From assembly GCF_030540825.1 (NCBI RefSeq), contig NZ_JAUOEO010000001.1, positions 3,671,001 to 3,735,000 on the forward strand: a stretch of DNA of 64,000 bases, given 5' to 3'. Positions 18,406 through 25,806 of the stretch are shown here, piece after piece. The notes under the pieces are model-generated. The model was not told where the DNA came from and searched no databases. It saw only the letters and a list, made by a program, of their open reading frames with translations. Source of the stretch: Flavivirga spongiicola (lineage in GTDB: Bacteria; Bacteroidota; Bacteroidia; Flavobacteriales; Flavobacteriaceae). Made by a program: the position numbers and the translations under genes. Position 1 is the stretch's first letter. The number at the start of each line of letters is the position of its first letter.

Positions 18406-20027
18406 CAAACTATACTATAATATCCAAAATTATGACTTTTAAAAAACATTCATTTTTAGCTTACGTTTTACTCACTTTTGTATTAGTAAGTTGTAAAAAC
18501 AAAACTTCAAACCATAAAGCTGATTCAGAAACAACTACCAAAGAAACTCAAAAACCAAATATTGTTTTCATTTATACGGACGATTTAGGTTATGGAGATA
18601 TTAGTGCCTATGGAGCAACAGAAATTAAAACGCCAGCTATTGATGCCTTGGCTGATGAAGGCATAGCTTTTCATAACGCTTATGCTACAGCAGCAACCTG
18701 CACACCATCAAGGTATTCTTTGTTAACAGGAAATTATGCATGGAGAAAAAAAGGAACTGGTGTTGCAAAAGGAGATGAAGCACTTTTAATTGATACCAAA
18801 AGAACAACTTTACCAAGTATTTTAAAAACAGCAGGATATAAAACGGGAATTGTTGGAAAATGGCATTTAGGTTTAGGTGATAAAAGTGGCCCAGATTGGA
18901 ACGGAAAAATTAGTCCAGGGCCTTTAGAAATTGGTTTTGACTATTCGTATCTAATTCCTGCAACTGGTGATAGAGTGCCTTGTGTGTTTGTAGAAAATCA
19001 TCATATTGTAAACCTAGATCCTAACGATCCTGTGACTGTAAATTACAAAGAAAAAGTCGGGAATTGGCCAACAGGTAAAGAAAACCCTGATTTATTAACC
19101 ATGAAACCTTCACAAGGGCATAACAACACCATTGTAAACGGCATTAGCAGAATTGGATATATGACAGGCGGAAAAGCTGCCTTATGGGATGATGAAACTA
19201 TCCCAATGGAATTGGTCGATAAATCTAATAAATTCATCAATTCAAATAAAAATCAACCTTTCTTTTTATTGCTTTCTACACATGATATACATGTGCCAAG
19301 AATTGCCAATAAAATGTTTCAAGGTAAAAGTGGTATGGGGGCAAGGGGAGATGTTATTTTACAATTAGATTGGACAGTAAATGAAATTGTAAAAACACTC
19401 AAAATGCAAAATTTATTAAATAATACCATTATTGTTTTTTCTAGTGATAATGGACCAGTTATAGATGATGGCTACCAAGATCAAGCGAGAGAATTATTAG
19501 GAGATCATAATCCAACAGGAGGTTTGAGAGGTGGAAAATATAGTGCTTATAATGGTGGTAGTAAAATACCATTAATTATTCGTTGGCCAGATGGAAAAGG
19601 AAAAGGAACTATTTCTAACGCGCTTGTAAGCCAGGTTGATTTTTTAAGTTCTTTTGCAGCTTTAACTGGTGTTAAGAAAGTAAAAGAAGATGTTATAGAT
19701 AGCCAGAACAGCTTAGATGTTTTTTTAGGAGATAACACCACAGGAAGAACAGCAATTGTCCAAGAAAGTTTTATGGGTCCAGTGTCTTATTTGGAAGGGG
19801 ATTGGAAATACATTGAACCTATTGATGGTCCAAAACTAGTGCCTTGGGGACCAATAATTGAAACTGGTTTTCAAAAAGAACCACAATTATATAACATCAA
19901 GAACGATCCGAATGAGCAAGAAAATCTAGCTTCAAGATTTCCTGAAAGAGTAAAGGATTTTAAAGAAAAGCTTATTAATTTGAAAAAGGGTGGTTTTGCA
20001 AATCAGCATGAAGTAAATCTTAATTAG
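18402..20027 (+). CDS. S1 family (formylglycine) sulfatase lipoprotein
   Basis: 541 residues from the ATG at 18402, which overlaps the previous stop (ATGA). A second ATG at 18432 leaves a more typical lipoprotein signal, MTFKKHSFLAYVLL ending LVSC. The core begins PNIVFIYTDDLGYGDISAYG. The maturation motif is CTPSR with Cys100 as the formylglycine site, followed by GNYAWR and GIVGKWHLGLG. IVFSSDNGPVIDDGYQ is the distal metal-binding motif. It differs clearly from the sulfatase at 11014 in sequence and motif (CTPSR versus CSPYR), so the two probably remove sulfates at different positions or from different units. Last enzyme gene of the glycosaminoglycan cluster. Confidence 0.92.
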   Translation: MTNYTIISKIMTFKKHSFLAYVLLTFVLVSCKNKTSNHKADSETTTKETQKPNIVFIYTDDLGYGDISAYGATEIKTPAIDALADEGIAFHNAYATAATCTPSRYSLLTGNYAWRKKGTGVAKGDEALLIDTKRTTLPSILKTAGYKTGIVGKWHLGLGDKSGPDWNGKISPGPLEIGFDYSYLIPATGDRVPCVFVENHHIVNLDPNDPVTVNYKEKVGNWPTGKENPDLLTMKPSQGHNNTIVNGISRIGYMTGGKAALWDDETIPMELVDKSNKFINSNKNQPFFLLLSTHDIHVPRIANKMFQGKSGMGARGDVILQLDWTVNEIVKTLKMQNLLNNTIIVFSSDNGPVIDDGYQDQARELLGDHNPTGGLRGGKYSAYNGGSKIPLIIRWPDGKGKGTISNALVSQVDFLSSFAALTGVKKVKEDVIDSQNSLDVFLGDNTTGRTAIVQESFMGPVSYLEGDWKYIEPIDGPKLVPWGPIIETGFQKEPQLYNIKNDPNEQENLASRFPERVKDFKEKLINLKKGGFANQHEVNLN

Positions 20028-20145
20028 TTTACGACTCCTAGTAACAAAGATTAAGAAACATAATCTTGTGTATATCATAAGAAATTTACTTAGTAATTTA
20101 GAAAGGTAAGGAGGTAAGCCTTAAAAAGGTTTCAAAATATTCAAA

Positions 20146-20175
20146 TACCCCTTCTTTTTGAACAATTTACCCCTT
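20146..20175. promoter_or_regulatory. TACCCCTT direct repeat with 22-bp period upstream of the TRAP operon
   Basis: TACCCCTT occurs at 20146-20153 and 20168-20175, exactly 22 bp apart. The second copy sits in TGAACAATTTACCCC, which resembles TGAACAACTATACCC before the GH88 gene (9647-9661), with one base less between the two blocks. The site is 105-134 bp before the DctP start. This suggests common control of transporter and enzymes by an AraC-type activator. Confidence 0.45.
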
Positions 20176-20223
20176 AGGATTATTCTATATATTATAGAAC
20201 TTGCATAGAATAAAATAATCTCA

Positions 20224-20254
20224 GTTGATTCAAAATTAACAGTTATATCTTTTG
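20224..20254 (+). promoter_or_regulatory. Possible Bacteroidota-type promoter of the TRAP operon
   Basis: TTG (20225-20227) is followed after 18 bases by TATCTTTTG (20246-20254). That is near the Bacteroidota -33 TTG / -7 TAnnTTTG pattern, with one extra base in the -7 element. It lies 25 bases before the ATG. Confidence 0.3.
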
Positions 20255-20279
20255 ATTACAATTATCGAATCTAGTTAAA

Positions 20280-21260
20280 ATGAAAAAATTAACTCCAGTA
20301 TTTATTCTCTTCTTACTCATTTTTACTTTTACTTCTTGTGAAATTTCGCAAAAAGAAAAGACAATCAAATTAGCACACGGATTAGACATGAGCCATCCTG
20401 TCCATAAAGCTATGATGCTTATGGGCGAGGAATTGGATAAAAATTCTAAAGGAGCATTGAAATTAGAAATTTATCCAAACCAACAGCTTGGATCAGAACG
20501 GCAATGCCTAGAACTATTACAGATTGGTAGTTTGGGGATGACCAAAGTATCTGCAGCAGTCATGGAGAATTTCTCACCAAATATGAAAGTATTTGGGCTG
20601 CCATTTTTGTTCAAAGACCGTGCCCATACGTTTAATGTACTAGATGGAGATATTGGTAAAGAACTGTTGGATGGGGGGCAAAAATACTGGCTGAAGGGTT
20701 TAGGGTATTATGATTCAGGAAGTCGAAGCTTTTATACTAAAGAAAAGCCAATACAAACACCAAAAGATTTGGAAGGGCTTAAAATTAGGGTCATGGAGAG
20801 TGTCACAGCTATGAATATGGTTAACAAATTAGGGGGTTCACCAACACCTATTTCATGGGGCGAACTATACACGTCCTTGCAGCAAGGCGTCGTAGATGGG
20901 GCAGAAAATAACCCTCCCAGTTTCTACCTTTCAAGGCATTATGAAGTATGCAAATATTATACATTAGATGAGCATACAACGATACCGGACGTTTTGATTA
21001 TTAGCACTCATTTATGGGAGGATCTATCTGATGAAGAGCAAGGTTGGTTGCAGTCGGCAGTTGATACCTCTGTTCAATATCAAAGAGAACTATGGGCAAC
21101 CTCAGAATTAGAAGCATTAGAGGCTGTAAAGAAAGCTGGTGTTGAAGTGGCAAGACCAGATAAATCATCTTTTAAAAATAAAGTAAAGTCTATATATGAG
21201 GAATATAAAGACGATATACCCGTGTACAATTTGATCAAAAGAATTCAAGAAAATCAATAA
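20280..21260 (+). CDS. dctP: TRAP transporter substrate-binding protein, DctP family, predicted lipoprotein
   Basis: 326 residues. The signal has a clear lipobox (FTSC, Cys20), so the binding protein is probably membrane-tethered rather than freely periplasmic as in most Proteobacteria. Family signatures: IKLAHGLDMSHPVHKAM, GLKIRVMES with Arg170, the conserved carboxylate-binding arginine position, and WGELYTSLQQGVVDGAENN. TRAP binding proteins capture organic acids and hand them to the DctQM permease, which is driven by an ion gradient. Its place behind glycosaminoglycan lyases and GH88 suggests uptake of an unsaturated uronate-derived acid, by inference. It lies 2 bp before dctQ. Confidence 0.93.
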   Translation: MKKLTPVFILFLLIFTFTSCEISQKEKTIKLAHGLDMSHPVHKAMMLMGEELDKNSKGALKLEIYPNQQLGSERQCLELLQIGSLGMTKVSAAVMENFSPNMKVFGLPFLFKDRAHTFNVLDGDIGKELLDGGQKYWLKGLGYYDSGSRSFYTKEKPIQTPKDLEGLKIRVMESVTAMNMVNKLGGSPTPISWGELYTSLQQGVVDGAENNPPSFYLSRHYEVCKYYTLDEHTTIPDVLIISTHLWEDLSDEEQGWLQSAVDTSVQYQRELWATSELEALEAVKKAGVEVARPDKSSFKNKVKSIYEEYKDDIPVYNLIKRIQENQ

Positions 21261-21262
21261 TT

Positions 21263-21727
21263 ATGGAAGTAAGAAGAAAAGTTGATCGAATTTTAGGTAT
21301 GATTCTCTCTACAATTATGGCTGTTATGGTCGTTAATGTATTGTGGCAAGTATTTACCAGATTTGTAGTTGGTACTCCAAGCTCGTTTACAGATGAGTTT
21401 GCAAGATATCTCATGATTTGGGTTGGTGTTCTTGGAGCTGCATATATTTCTGGTAGAAGGATGCATGTTGCTATAGATCTATTGCCTACTAGGTTAAATA
21501 AAGAAGGTCAAACAAAATTGAAAACATTTGTAAATTGGATTATAATTGTTTTTTGCTTTACTGCATTGGTAATTGGTGGACTTCGTTTAGTATATATAAC
21601 ATTTATTTTAGGACAGTATTCTCCCGCCTTACAAATACCTCTTGCTATAGTTTATTCTGTTATTCCTATAAGTGGTATGTTAATTATTTATTACAAACTC
21701 TCTGATATTATAAACAAGCAATTATAA
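21263..21727 (+). CDS. dctQ: TRAP transporter small membrane subunit, DctQ family
   Basis: 154 residues with four predicted transmembrane segments (about 10-30, 45-62, 85-105 and 125-147). It carries the DctQ signature DEFARYLMIWVGVLGAAYIS, then GRRMHVAID. DctQ pairs with DctM to form the permease that accepts substrate from DctP. It starts 2 bp after dctP and its stop overlaps the dctM start (TAATG), showing tight translational coupling. Confidence 0.93.
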   Translation: MEVRRKVDRILGMILSTIMAVMVVNVLWQVFTRFVVGTPSSFTDEFARYLMIWVGVLGAAYISGRRMHVAIDLLPTRLNKEGQTKLKTFVNWIIIVFCFTALVIGGLRLVYITFILGQYSPALQIPLAIVYSVIPISGMLIIYYKLSDIINKQL

Positions 21728-23022
21728 TGGAATACTTACCAATACTCGTTTTAGTTATTAGTTTTATAGGATTATTGTTTATAGGTGTTCCAGTGGCATG
21801 GAGTATTGCTATTTCATCGTTATTAACAATGATGACAAGTATTTCGATGCTTCCAGCGCTTACTACGGTATCTCAGCGTATGGCAACAGGCTTGGATAGT
21901 TTTGCACTACTGGCTATTCCATTTTTTGTGCTTTCTGGACAGCTCATGAATAAGGGAGGTATTGCACATCGCCTTATCGATTTTGCTAAAACCTTGGTAG
22001 GTTCGCTTCCAGGAGGCTTAGCACTTATAAATGTTATTGCAGCCATGTTAATGGGGGCCATTGCTGGTTCTGCAATGGCATCAGCTTCAGCAATGGGAAG
22101 TATTTTAGGACCAGAAATGGAAAAAGAAGGCTATTCAAAAGAATTTGGAGCGGCTGTAAACATAACATCATCAACAACTGGTTTGATCATTCCCCCAAGT
22201 AATGTGCTTATTGTGTATTCATTGGCAAGCGGTGGTGTTTCTATAGCAGCATTATTTTTAGCAGGTTATATTCCAGGGATACTAACAGGTTTATTTCTTA
22301 TGATAGTAGCCTCATTTTGGGCTAAAAAGAAAGGTTATAAAATAGGAAAAAGAAGTTCTTTAAAGGAAGTTGCAAGGAGCTTCGTAAGCGCTTTTCCAAG
22401 TTTAATGTTACTTGTTGTTGTTATAGGAGGTATTGTCGCTGGTATTTTTACAGCTACCGAGGCTTCAGCCATTGCTGTTTTATACACATTGTTATTAGGG
22501 TTTTGGTATAAGGAAATTAGCTTAAAGGATCTACCTAAAATATCCTTAGACTCTTGTGGTACCACAGCTATTGTAATGTTATTAATTGGTGCTTCCATGA
22601 GTATGTCCTGGGTCATGTCTTATGAAAATATTCCGCAAGATATTAGTACAGCTCTTCTTGGCGCAAGTGAAAGCCCAATAATTATACTCCTAATCATTAA
22701 TTTAATATTATTGTTTGTAGGTGTATTTATGGATATGACACCAGCAGTATTAATTTTTACCCCAATTTTTTTACCAATTGTTGAAAAACTTGGAATGGAC
22801 CCAGTGCATTTTGGTATTGTTATGATTCTAAATTTATGTATTGGCCTCTGTACGCCACCTGTAGGCTCCGTGCTATTTGTTGGAGTTGGTGTTGCTAATA
22901 CTACTATAGAGAAAGTTGTTAAACCGCTTTTACCACTTTTTGTTGCAATGATTATATCTTTATTTTTAGTGACTTATTTTCCAGGCTTAAGTCTATGGTT
23001 GCCAAAAGTATTTGGGTTCTAA
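21727..23022 (+). CDS. dctM: TRAP transporter large permease subunit, DctM family
   Basis: 431 residues, almost wholly hydrophobic, with about 11-12 transmembrane segments. Signatures include LLAIPFFVLSGQLMNKGGIA, GAIAGSAMASASAMGSI, NITSSTTGLIIPPSN and the repeat-related LNLCIGLCTPPVGSVLF. DctM is the transport channel proper and uses an ion gradient, usually sodium, to move acidic substrates into the cytoplasm. The length is normal for the family. It overlaps dctQ by one base and is the last large gene of the region-1 cluster. Confidence 0.94.
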   Translation: MEYLPILVLVISFIGLLFIGVPVAWSIAISSLLTMMTSISMLPALTTVSQRMATGLDSFALLAIPFFVLSGQLMNKGGIAHRLIDFAKTLVGSLPGGLALINVIAAMLMGAIAGSAMASASAMGSILGPEMEKEGYSKEFGAAVNITSSTTGLIIPPSNVLIVYSLASGGVSIAALFLAGYIPGILTGLFLMIVASFWAKKKGYKIGKRSSLKEVARSFVSAFPSLMLLVVVIGGIVAGIFTATEASAIAVLYTLLLGFWYKEISLKDLPKISLDSCGTTAIVMLLIGASMSMSWVMSYENIPQDISTALLGASESPIIILLIINLILLFVGVFMDMTPAVLIFTPIFLPIVEKLGMDPVHFGIVMILNLCIGLCTPPVGSVLFVGVGVANTTIEKVVKPLLPLFVAMIISLFLVTYFPGLSLWLPKVFGF

Positions 23023-23035
23023 AAATAATACTGGC

Positions 23036-23128
23036 ATGATGAGTTTTTTTAAAAAATCTAGGCTTGAAATTTCTTTACTAATCTTATATTGCCTAATTTT
23101 TATAGCGTTATATTGGTGTTTTAAATAG
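23036..23128 (+). CDS. Possible 30-residue single-span membrane microprotein
   Basis: An ATG-ATG start 14 bases after the dctM stop opens a 30-codon frame ending at TAG 23126. It has a basic N-terminus (MMSFFKKSRLE) and one hydrophobic span (ISLLILYCLIFIALYW). The layout and position are those of a small accessory membrane protein co-transcribed with the transporter. Chance is not excluded at this length; conservation next to dctM would be the test. Confidence 0.4.
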   Translation: MMSFFKKSRLEISLLILYCLIFIALYWCFK

Positions 23129-23352
23129 TTCTAAGACCAAATTTAAAACGTAGATAGAAATTAAATGTTTACCTTATTGGTGTGTACCAGTCAATAATTA
23201 AAGTCAAAGAAAATGATGAACTATTGATTGAGCTAAAAAGAGTGGAATTGTTTTGTGGACCTGCAACAAAAAAACAAGCAATTAATTGTAAGATTTATGT
23301 AGCACATTATTTTAGAATATTAAACTTTTTTAGTTCTATAAAAATTAAGGGG

Positions 23353-23389
23353 TTCGACATTTTTTCTGTACGCTCTACTAAACGAGACT
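23353..23389. repeat. 37-bp direct repeat, left copy (PUL 2 flank)
   Basis: The 37 bases from TTCGACATTTTTTCTGTACG onward, ending AAACGAGACT, recur without mismatch at 43083-43119 in the same orientation. The flanking bases differ on both sides. The two copies are 19.7 kb apart and enclose exactly the ECF-sigma/SusCD/fucosidase locus. The right end of this copy touches the stop codon of the recombinase remnant. Confidence 0.9.
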
Positions 23390-23604
23390 CAAATACATTT
23401 TGTATTTGGGTTTTTCCTTTTGTAATGATCTTTAAATGAGTTAGTTAATTCAAAAATCATGTTGACTTTACTGGTTCGACATTCCTTATTTTTCAATGAA
23501 AATTTAAAACCCTCAGGAAATACAATATTTTGGAACACCCGTTTATCGTTATAATTTAAAGACTTATAGAATTCGCTGGGGTTAATACATATAATTTTTA
23601 TAGT
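23389..23604 (-). pseudogene. 3' remnant of a serine site-specific recombinase
   Basis: On the minus strand a 71-codon frame runs from just after a stop at 23605-23607 to a TGA at 23389-23391 and has no plausible start. It reads NPSEFYKSLNYNDKRVFQ, then NIVFPEGFKFSLKNKECRTS, then KVNMIF. This matches the pattern K-x-x-x-Q-x-x-x-F-P-x-G followed by R-T-x-x-x-N-x-I-F that I know from the C-termini of large serine recombinases in Bacteroidota. The catalytic N-terminal part is absent. It points to a past integration event at this junction. Confidence 0.6.
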
Positions 23605-23715
23605 TTAAGAAATTACTCTCAAGAGTATTAGCATGTTGTGGGAAAGAACTTTCTAAATTTTTGAAGGTTTAAATCTAAGTAGATAGATTTCATATATTTA
23701 TTTACTAATTATCTT

Positions 23716-23723
23716 TACATTTG
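23716..23723 (+). promoter_or_regulatory. Possible -7 element upstream of the ECF sigma gene
   Basis: TACATTTG fits the Bacteroidota -7 consensus TAnnTTTG and lies 21 bases before the ATG at 23745. No good -33 TTTG is visible at the usual distance, so the call is weak. Confidence 0.25.
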
Positions 23724-23744
23724 GGCAATATTTGATAGAAATTA

Positions 23745-24332
23745 ATGACTCTCACCAGGAAAAGAATAGATGAAGATTTGGTAGAAAGGCTTCGTAATAA
23801 CGATGAAGAGGCTTTATCTATTATTTACAAGGAATATTGGGAAATAATGTATTTGTCAGCTTATAATCTATTGAAAAACAGGGCTGTTAGTGAAGATGTT
23901 GTTCAGGAAGTATTTTTTTCTTTTTGGCAAAAACGAAGTACATTAGAAATTAAAGTATCTATTAGAAGTTATCTTTATACGAGTGTCACTTATAAGGTCT
24001 ACGACTATTTTAGAAAAAACAAAAAAATGATAAAAGAGGAGCTTTTTCAGCATTTTGATGAGAAAGTTCAAGCTCTAACTCCAGAAACTAAACTTATCCA
24101 TAAAGAATTAGTTGATTATATCGATTCGTTAATAACTCAATTGCCTCCAAAACGTCTGGAAGTATTTAAATTAAGTAGAGAAGAGCAGTTATCTAATCAA
24201 GAGATAGCGAAACGATTAGGTATTTCGAAGCGAACTGTCGAAGGACACATAACAAAGGCGTTGATATTTTTAAGAAGCTCACTTGGGGTTCATATAAGTA
24301 TTGAATTTCTATCCTTAATTTCCAATCCCTGA
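23745..24332 (+). CDS. ECF RNA polymerase sigma factor, FecI-like
   Basis: 195 residues. Region 2 is visible at about 20-90 (NNDEEALSIIYKEYWEIMYL, SEDVVQEVFFSFWQKR) and region 4 at about 130-180 (LPPKRLEVFKLSREEQLSNQ then EIAKRLGISKRTVEGHI, a helix-turn-helix). It belongs to the Bacteroidota sigma-70 family that pairs with FecR anti-sigma factors. The FecR gene follows 89 bp downstream, then a SusC with a signalling domain. Expected role: activating this locus when the SusC senses its glycan at the cell surface. Confidence 0.93.
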   Translation: MTLTRKRIDEDLVERLRNNDEEALSIIYKEYWEIMYLSAYNLLKNRAVSEDVVQEVFFSFWQKRSTLEIKVSIRSYLYTSVTYKVYDYFRKNKKMIKEELFQHFDEKVQALTPETKLIHKELVDYIDSLITQLPPKRLEVFKLSREEQLSNQEIAKRLGISKRTVEGHITKALIFLRSSLGVHISIEFLSLISNP

Positions 24333-24421
24333 ACGATATTATTTTTTAAACTCAAAAAAAATAAGCACAGAGTAGGTGTGCATCATTCTTTTTACGACAT
24401 GTATATAAAGGGGCGTAATAA

Positions 24422-25582
24422 ATGATGAGATTAAAACCTAAACAATACTTTATAGAATTATTGAATAAACTTTATGATGGTTCAATTACTAAAAAAGAAC
24501 TTGAAAAGCTATCATATTTTTTTCACAATAATCAGGAACTTAAAAGTTGGCCTGAACATTTTGGCTCAAAAACTGAAATAGAAGAAAGAATCTTCAGCAG
24601 GCTACAATCTGATATACACAAAGAATCATCTAAAGAGATTCGGGTAATCCCACTTTATAAAAAAGCGATTTTTAAATATTCCGTTGCGGCGTCCGTTGTT
24701 TTTTTAATTTCACTAACGTATTTTTTCAATAGAAATAATAGTACGCCATCTATAGTTAGCCCGACTATCGTTGAGGAAAACATTAAACCTGGTACTGATA
24801 AAGCGACCTTAACTTTGGAAGATGGTTCTGTAATAGAATTGGATAAATCACAGATGTACCAAAATAAAAATGTAAGGAGTAATGGGAGTCAAATTGTTTA
24901 TGAAACTAATGATGAAGCAACGAACGAGATAGTATACAATTACTTAACCATTCCAAGAGGGGGGGAGTATCACATAATCTTATCAGATGGAACCCAAGTC
25001 TGGCTTAACTCTGAATCGCAATTAAAATACCCAGTTAGTTTTATTGAAGGAGAAGTTAGACAGGTTGAACTTGTTTATGGAGAGGCATATTTTGATGTGT
25101 CCTCCAACATAGATCATAACGGGACCAAATTTATAGTAAATAATCAATCTCAGAAGATTGAGGTTTTGGGCACTGAATTTAATATTAAAGCGAATAAAAA
25201 TGAGATGAATATCTATACCACTTTAGTGGAAGGTGAGGTGATAATTAATGCGATTGGGAGTAAGCAAAAATTATTGCCTAATCAACAATCAAACCTGGAT
25301 ATTGAGAATAAAAATGTGACAATAGCAGATGTTGATGTAATTCCCGAGATTTCTTGGAAAAACGGATTATTTATTTTCAGGAACAAATCTCTAAAAGAAA
25401 TTATGAGAGTTATAGAAAGGTGGTATGATGTTGATATTGTTTTTGTTAATAAAGACTTGGAATCTGTAAAATTTAGAGGAGTTATAAAGAAACAGGTGAG
25501 CATAGAAGAGATTTTGACTATTATGAAGTCCAGTTCGATAAATAGTTACGATATAAATAATAGAACGATAATACTTAAATAA
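24422..25582 (+). CDS. FecR-type anti-sigma factor
   Basis: 386 residues. A cytoplasmic N-terminal part (1-77) is followed by one transmembrane helix (about 78-97, YSVAASVVFLISLTYFF). The periplasmic FecR domain (about 180-280) shows IPRGGEYHIILSDGTQVWLN and VEVLGTEFNIKA-like segments. A C-terminal DUF4974 domain follows (LKEIMRVIERWYDVDIVFVN). It holds the neighbouring ECF sigma factor inactive until the STN domain of the SusC at 25807 passes on the ligand signal. Start codons at 24422 and 24425 are both possible. The length is typical. Confidence 0.93.
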   Translation: MMRLKPKQYFIELLNKLYDGSITKKELEKLSYFFHNNQELKSWPEHFGSKTEIEERIFSRLQSDIHKESSKEIRVIPLYKKAIFKYSVAASVVFLISLTYFFNRNNSTPSIVSPTIVEENIKPGTDKATLTLEDGSVIELDKSQMYQNKNVRSNGSQIVYETNDEATNEIVYNYLTIPRGGEYHIILSDGTQVWLNSESQLKYPVSFIEGEVRQVELVYGEAYFDVSSNIDHNGTKFIVNNQSQKIEVLGTEFNIKANKNEMNIYTTLVEGEVIINAIGSKQKLLPNQQSNLDIENKNVTIADVDVIPEISWKNGLFIFRNKSLKEIMRVIERWYDVDIVFVNKDLESVKFRGVIKKQVSIEEILTIMKSSSINSYDINNRTIILK

Positions 25583-25806
25583 AACCTAAACTATACCTAC
25601 TGAATTGCAATATTTATTGAAGAACAGTTGTCTTGATAACCTAGAAATACAGAAAAAAAATAAACATTTAAATATTTATTAGCCTATGAAGTAAAAAAAC
25701 GATCAAAAAAAGGAAGATAAAGCTCAACTCGACAAAGTAAAAGACTCTATCTCCCTACGATTATTATTAATTAAAAAAATTTAACTAACAAATAACAAGC
25801 AAATTT

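Larger units (their letters stand above)
23023..23744. other. 722-bp intergenic region between PUL 1 and PUL 2, mobile-element debris
   Basis: After the possible microprotein this stretch holds no intact gene. It contains the left copy of a 37-bp repeat shared with 43083-43119 and a minus-strand remnant of a serine recombinase. On the minus strand, directly after the remnant's stop, a frame encodes SRLVERTEKMSN across the repeat. A third short AATGTCGAAC match (minus strand) lies at about 23475-23484. A plus-strand frame at 23182-23439 overlaps all of this and looks spurious. Confidence 0.6.

Noticed and set aside
11014..20027. Treating the two region-1 sulfatases as recent duplicates
   Set aside because: Their maturation motifs (CSPYR and CTPSR), lengths and surrounding sequence differ widely, so they look like separate subfamilies.
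23182..23439. Plus-strand open frame of 85 codons
   Set aside because: It runs across the 37-bp repeat and the opposite-strand recombinase remnant, has no recognisable domain and no operon context.
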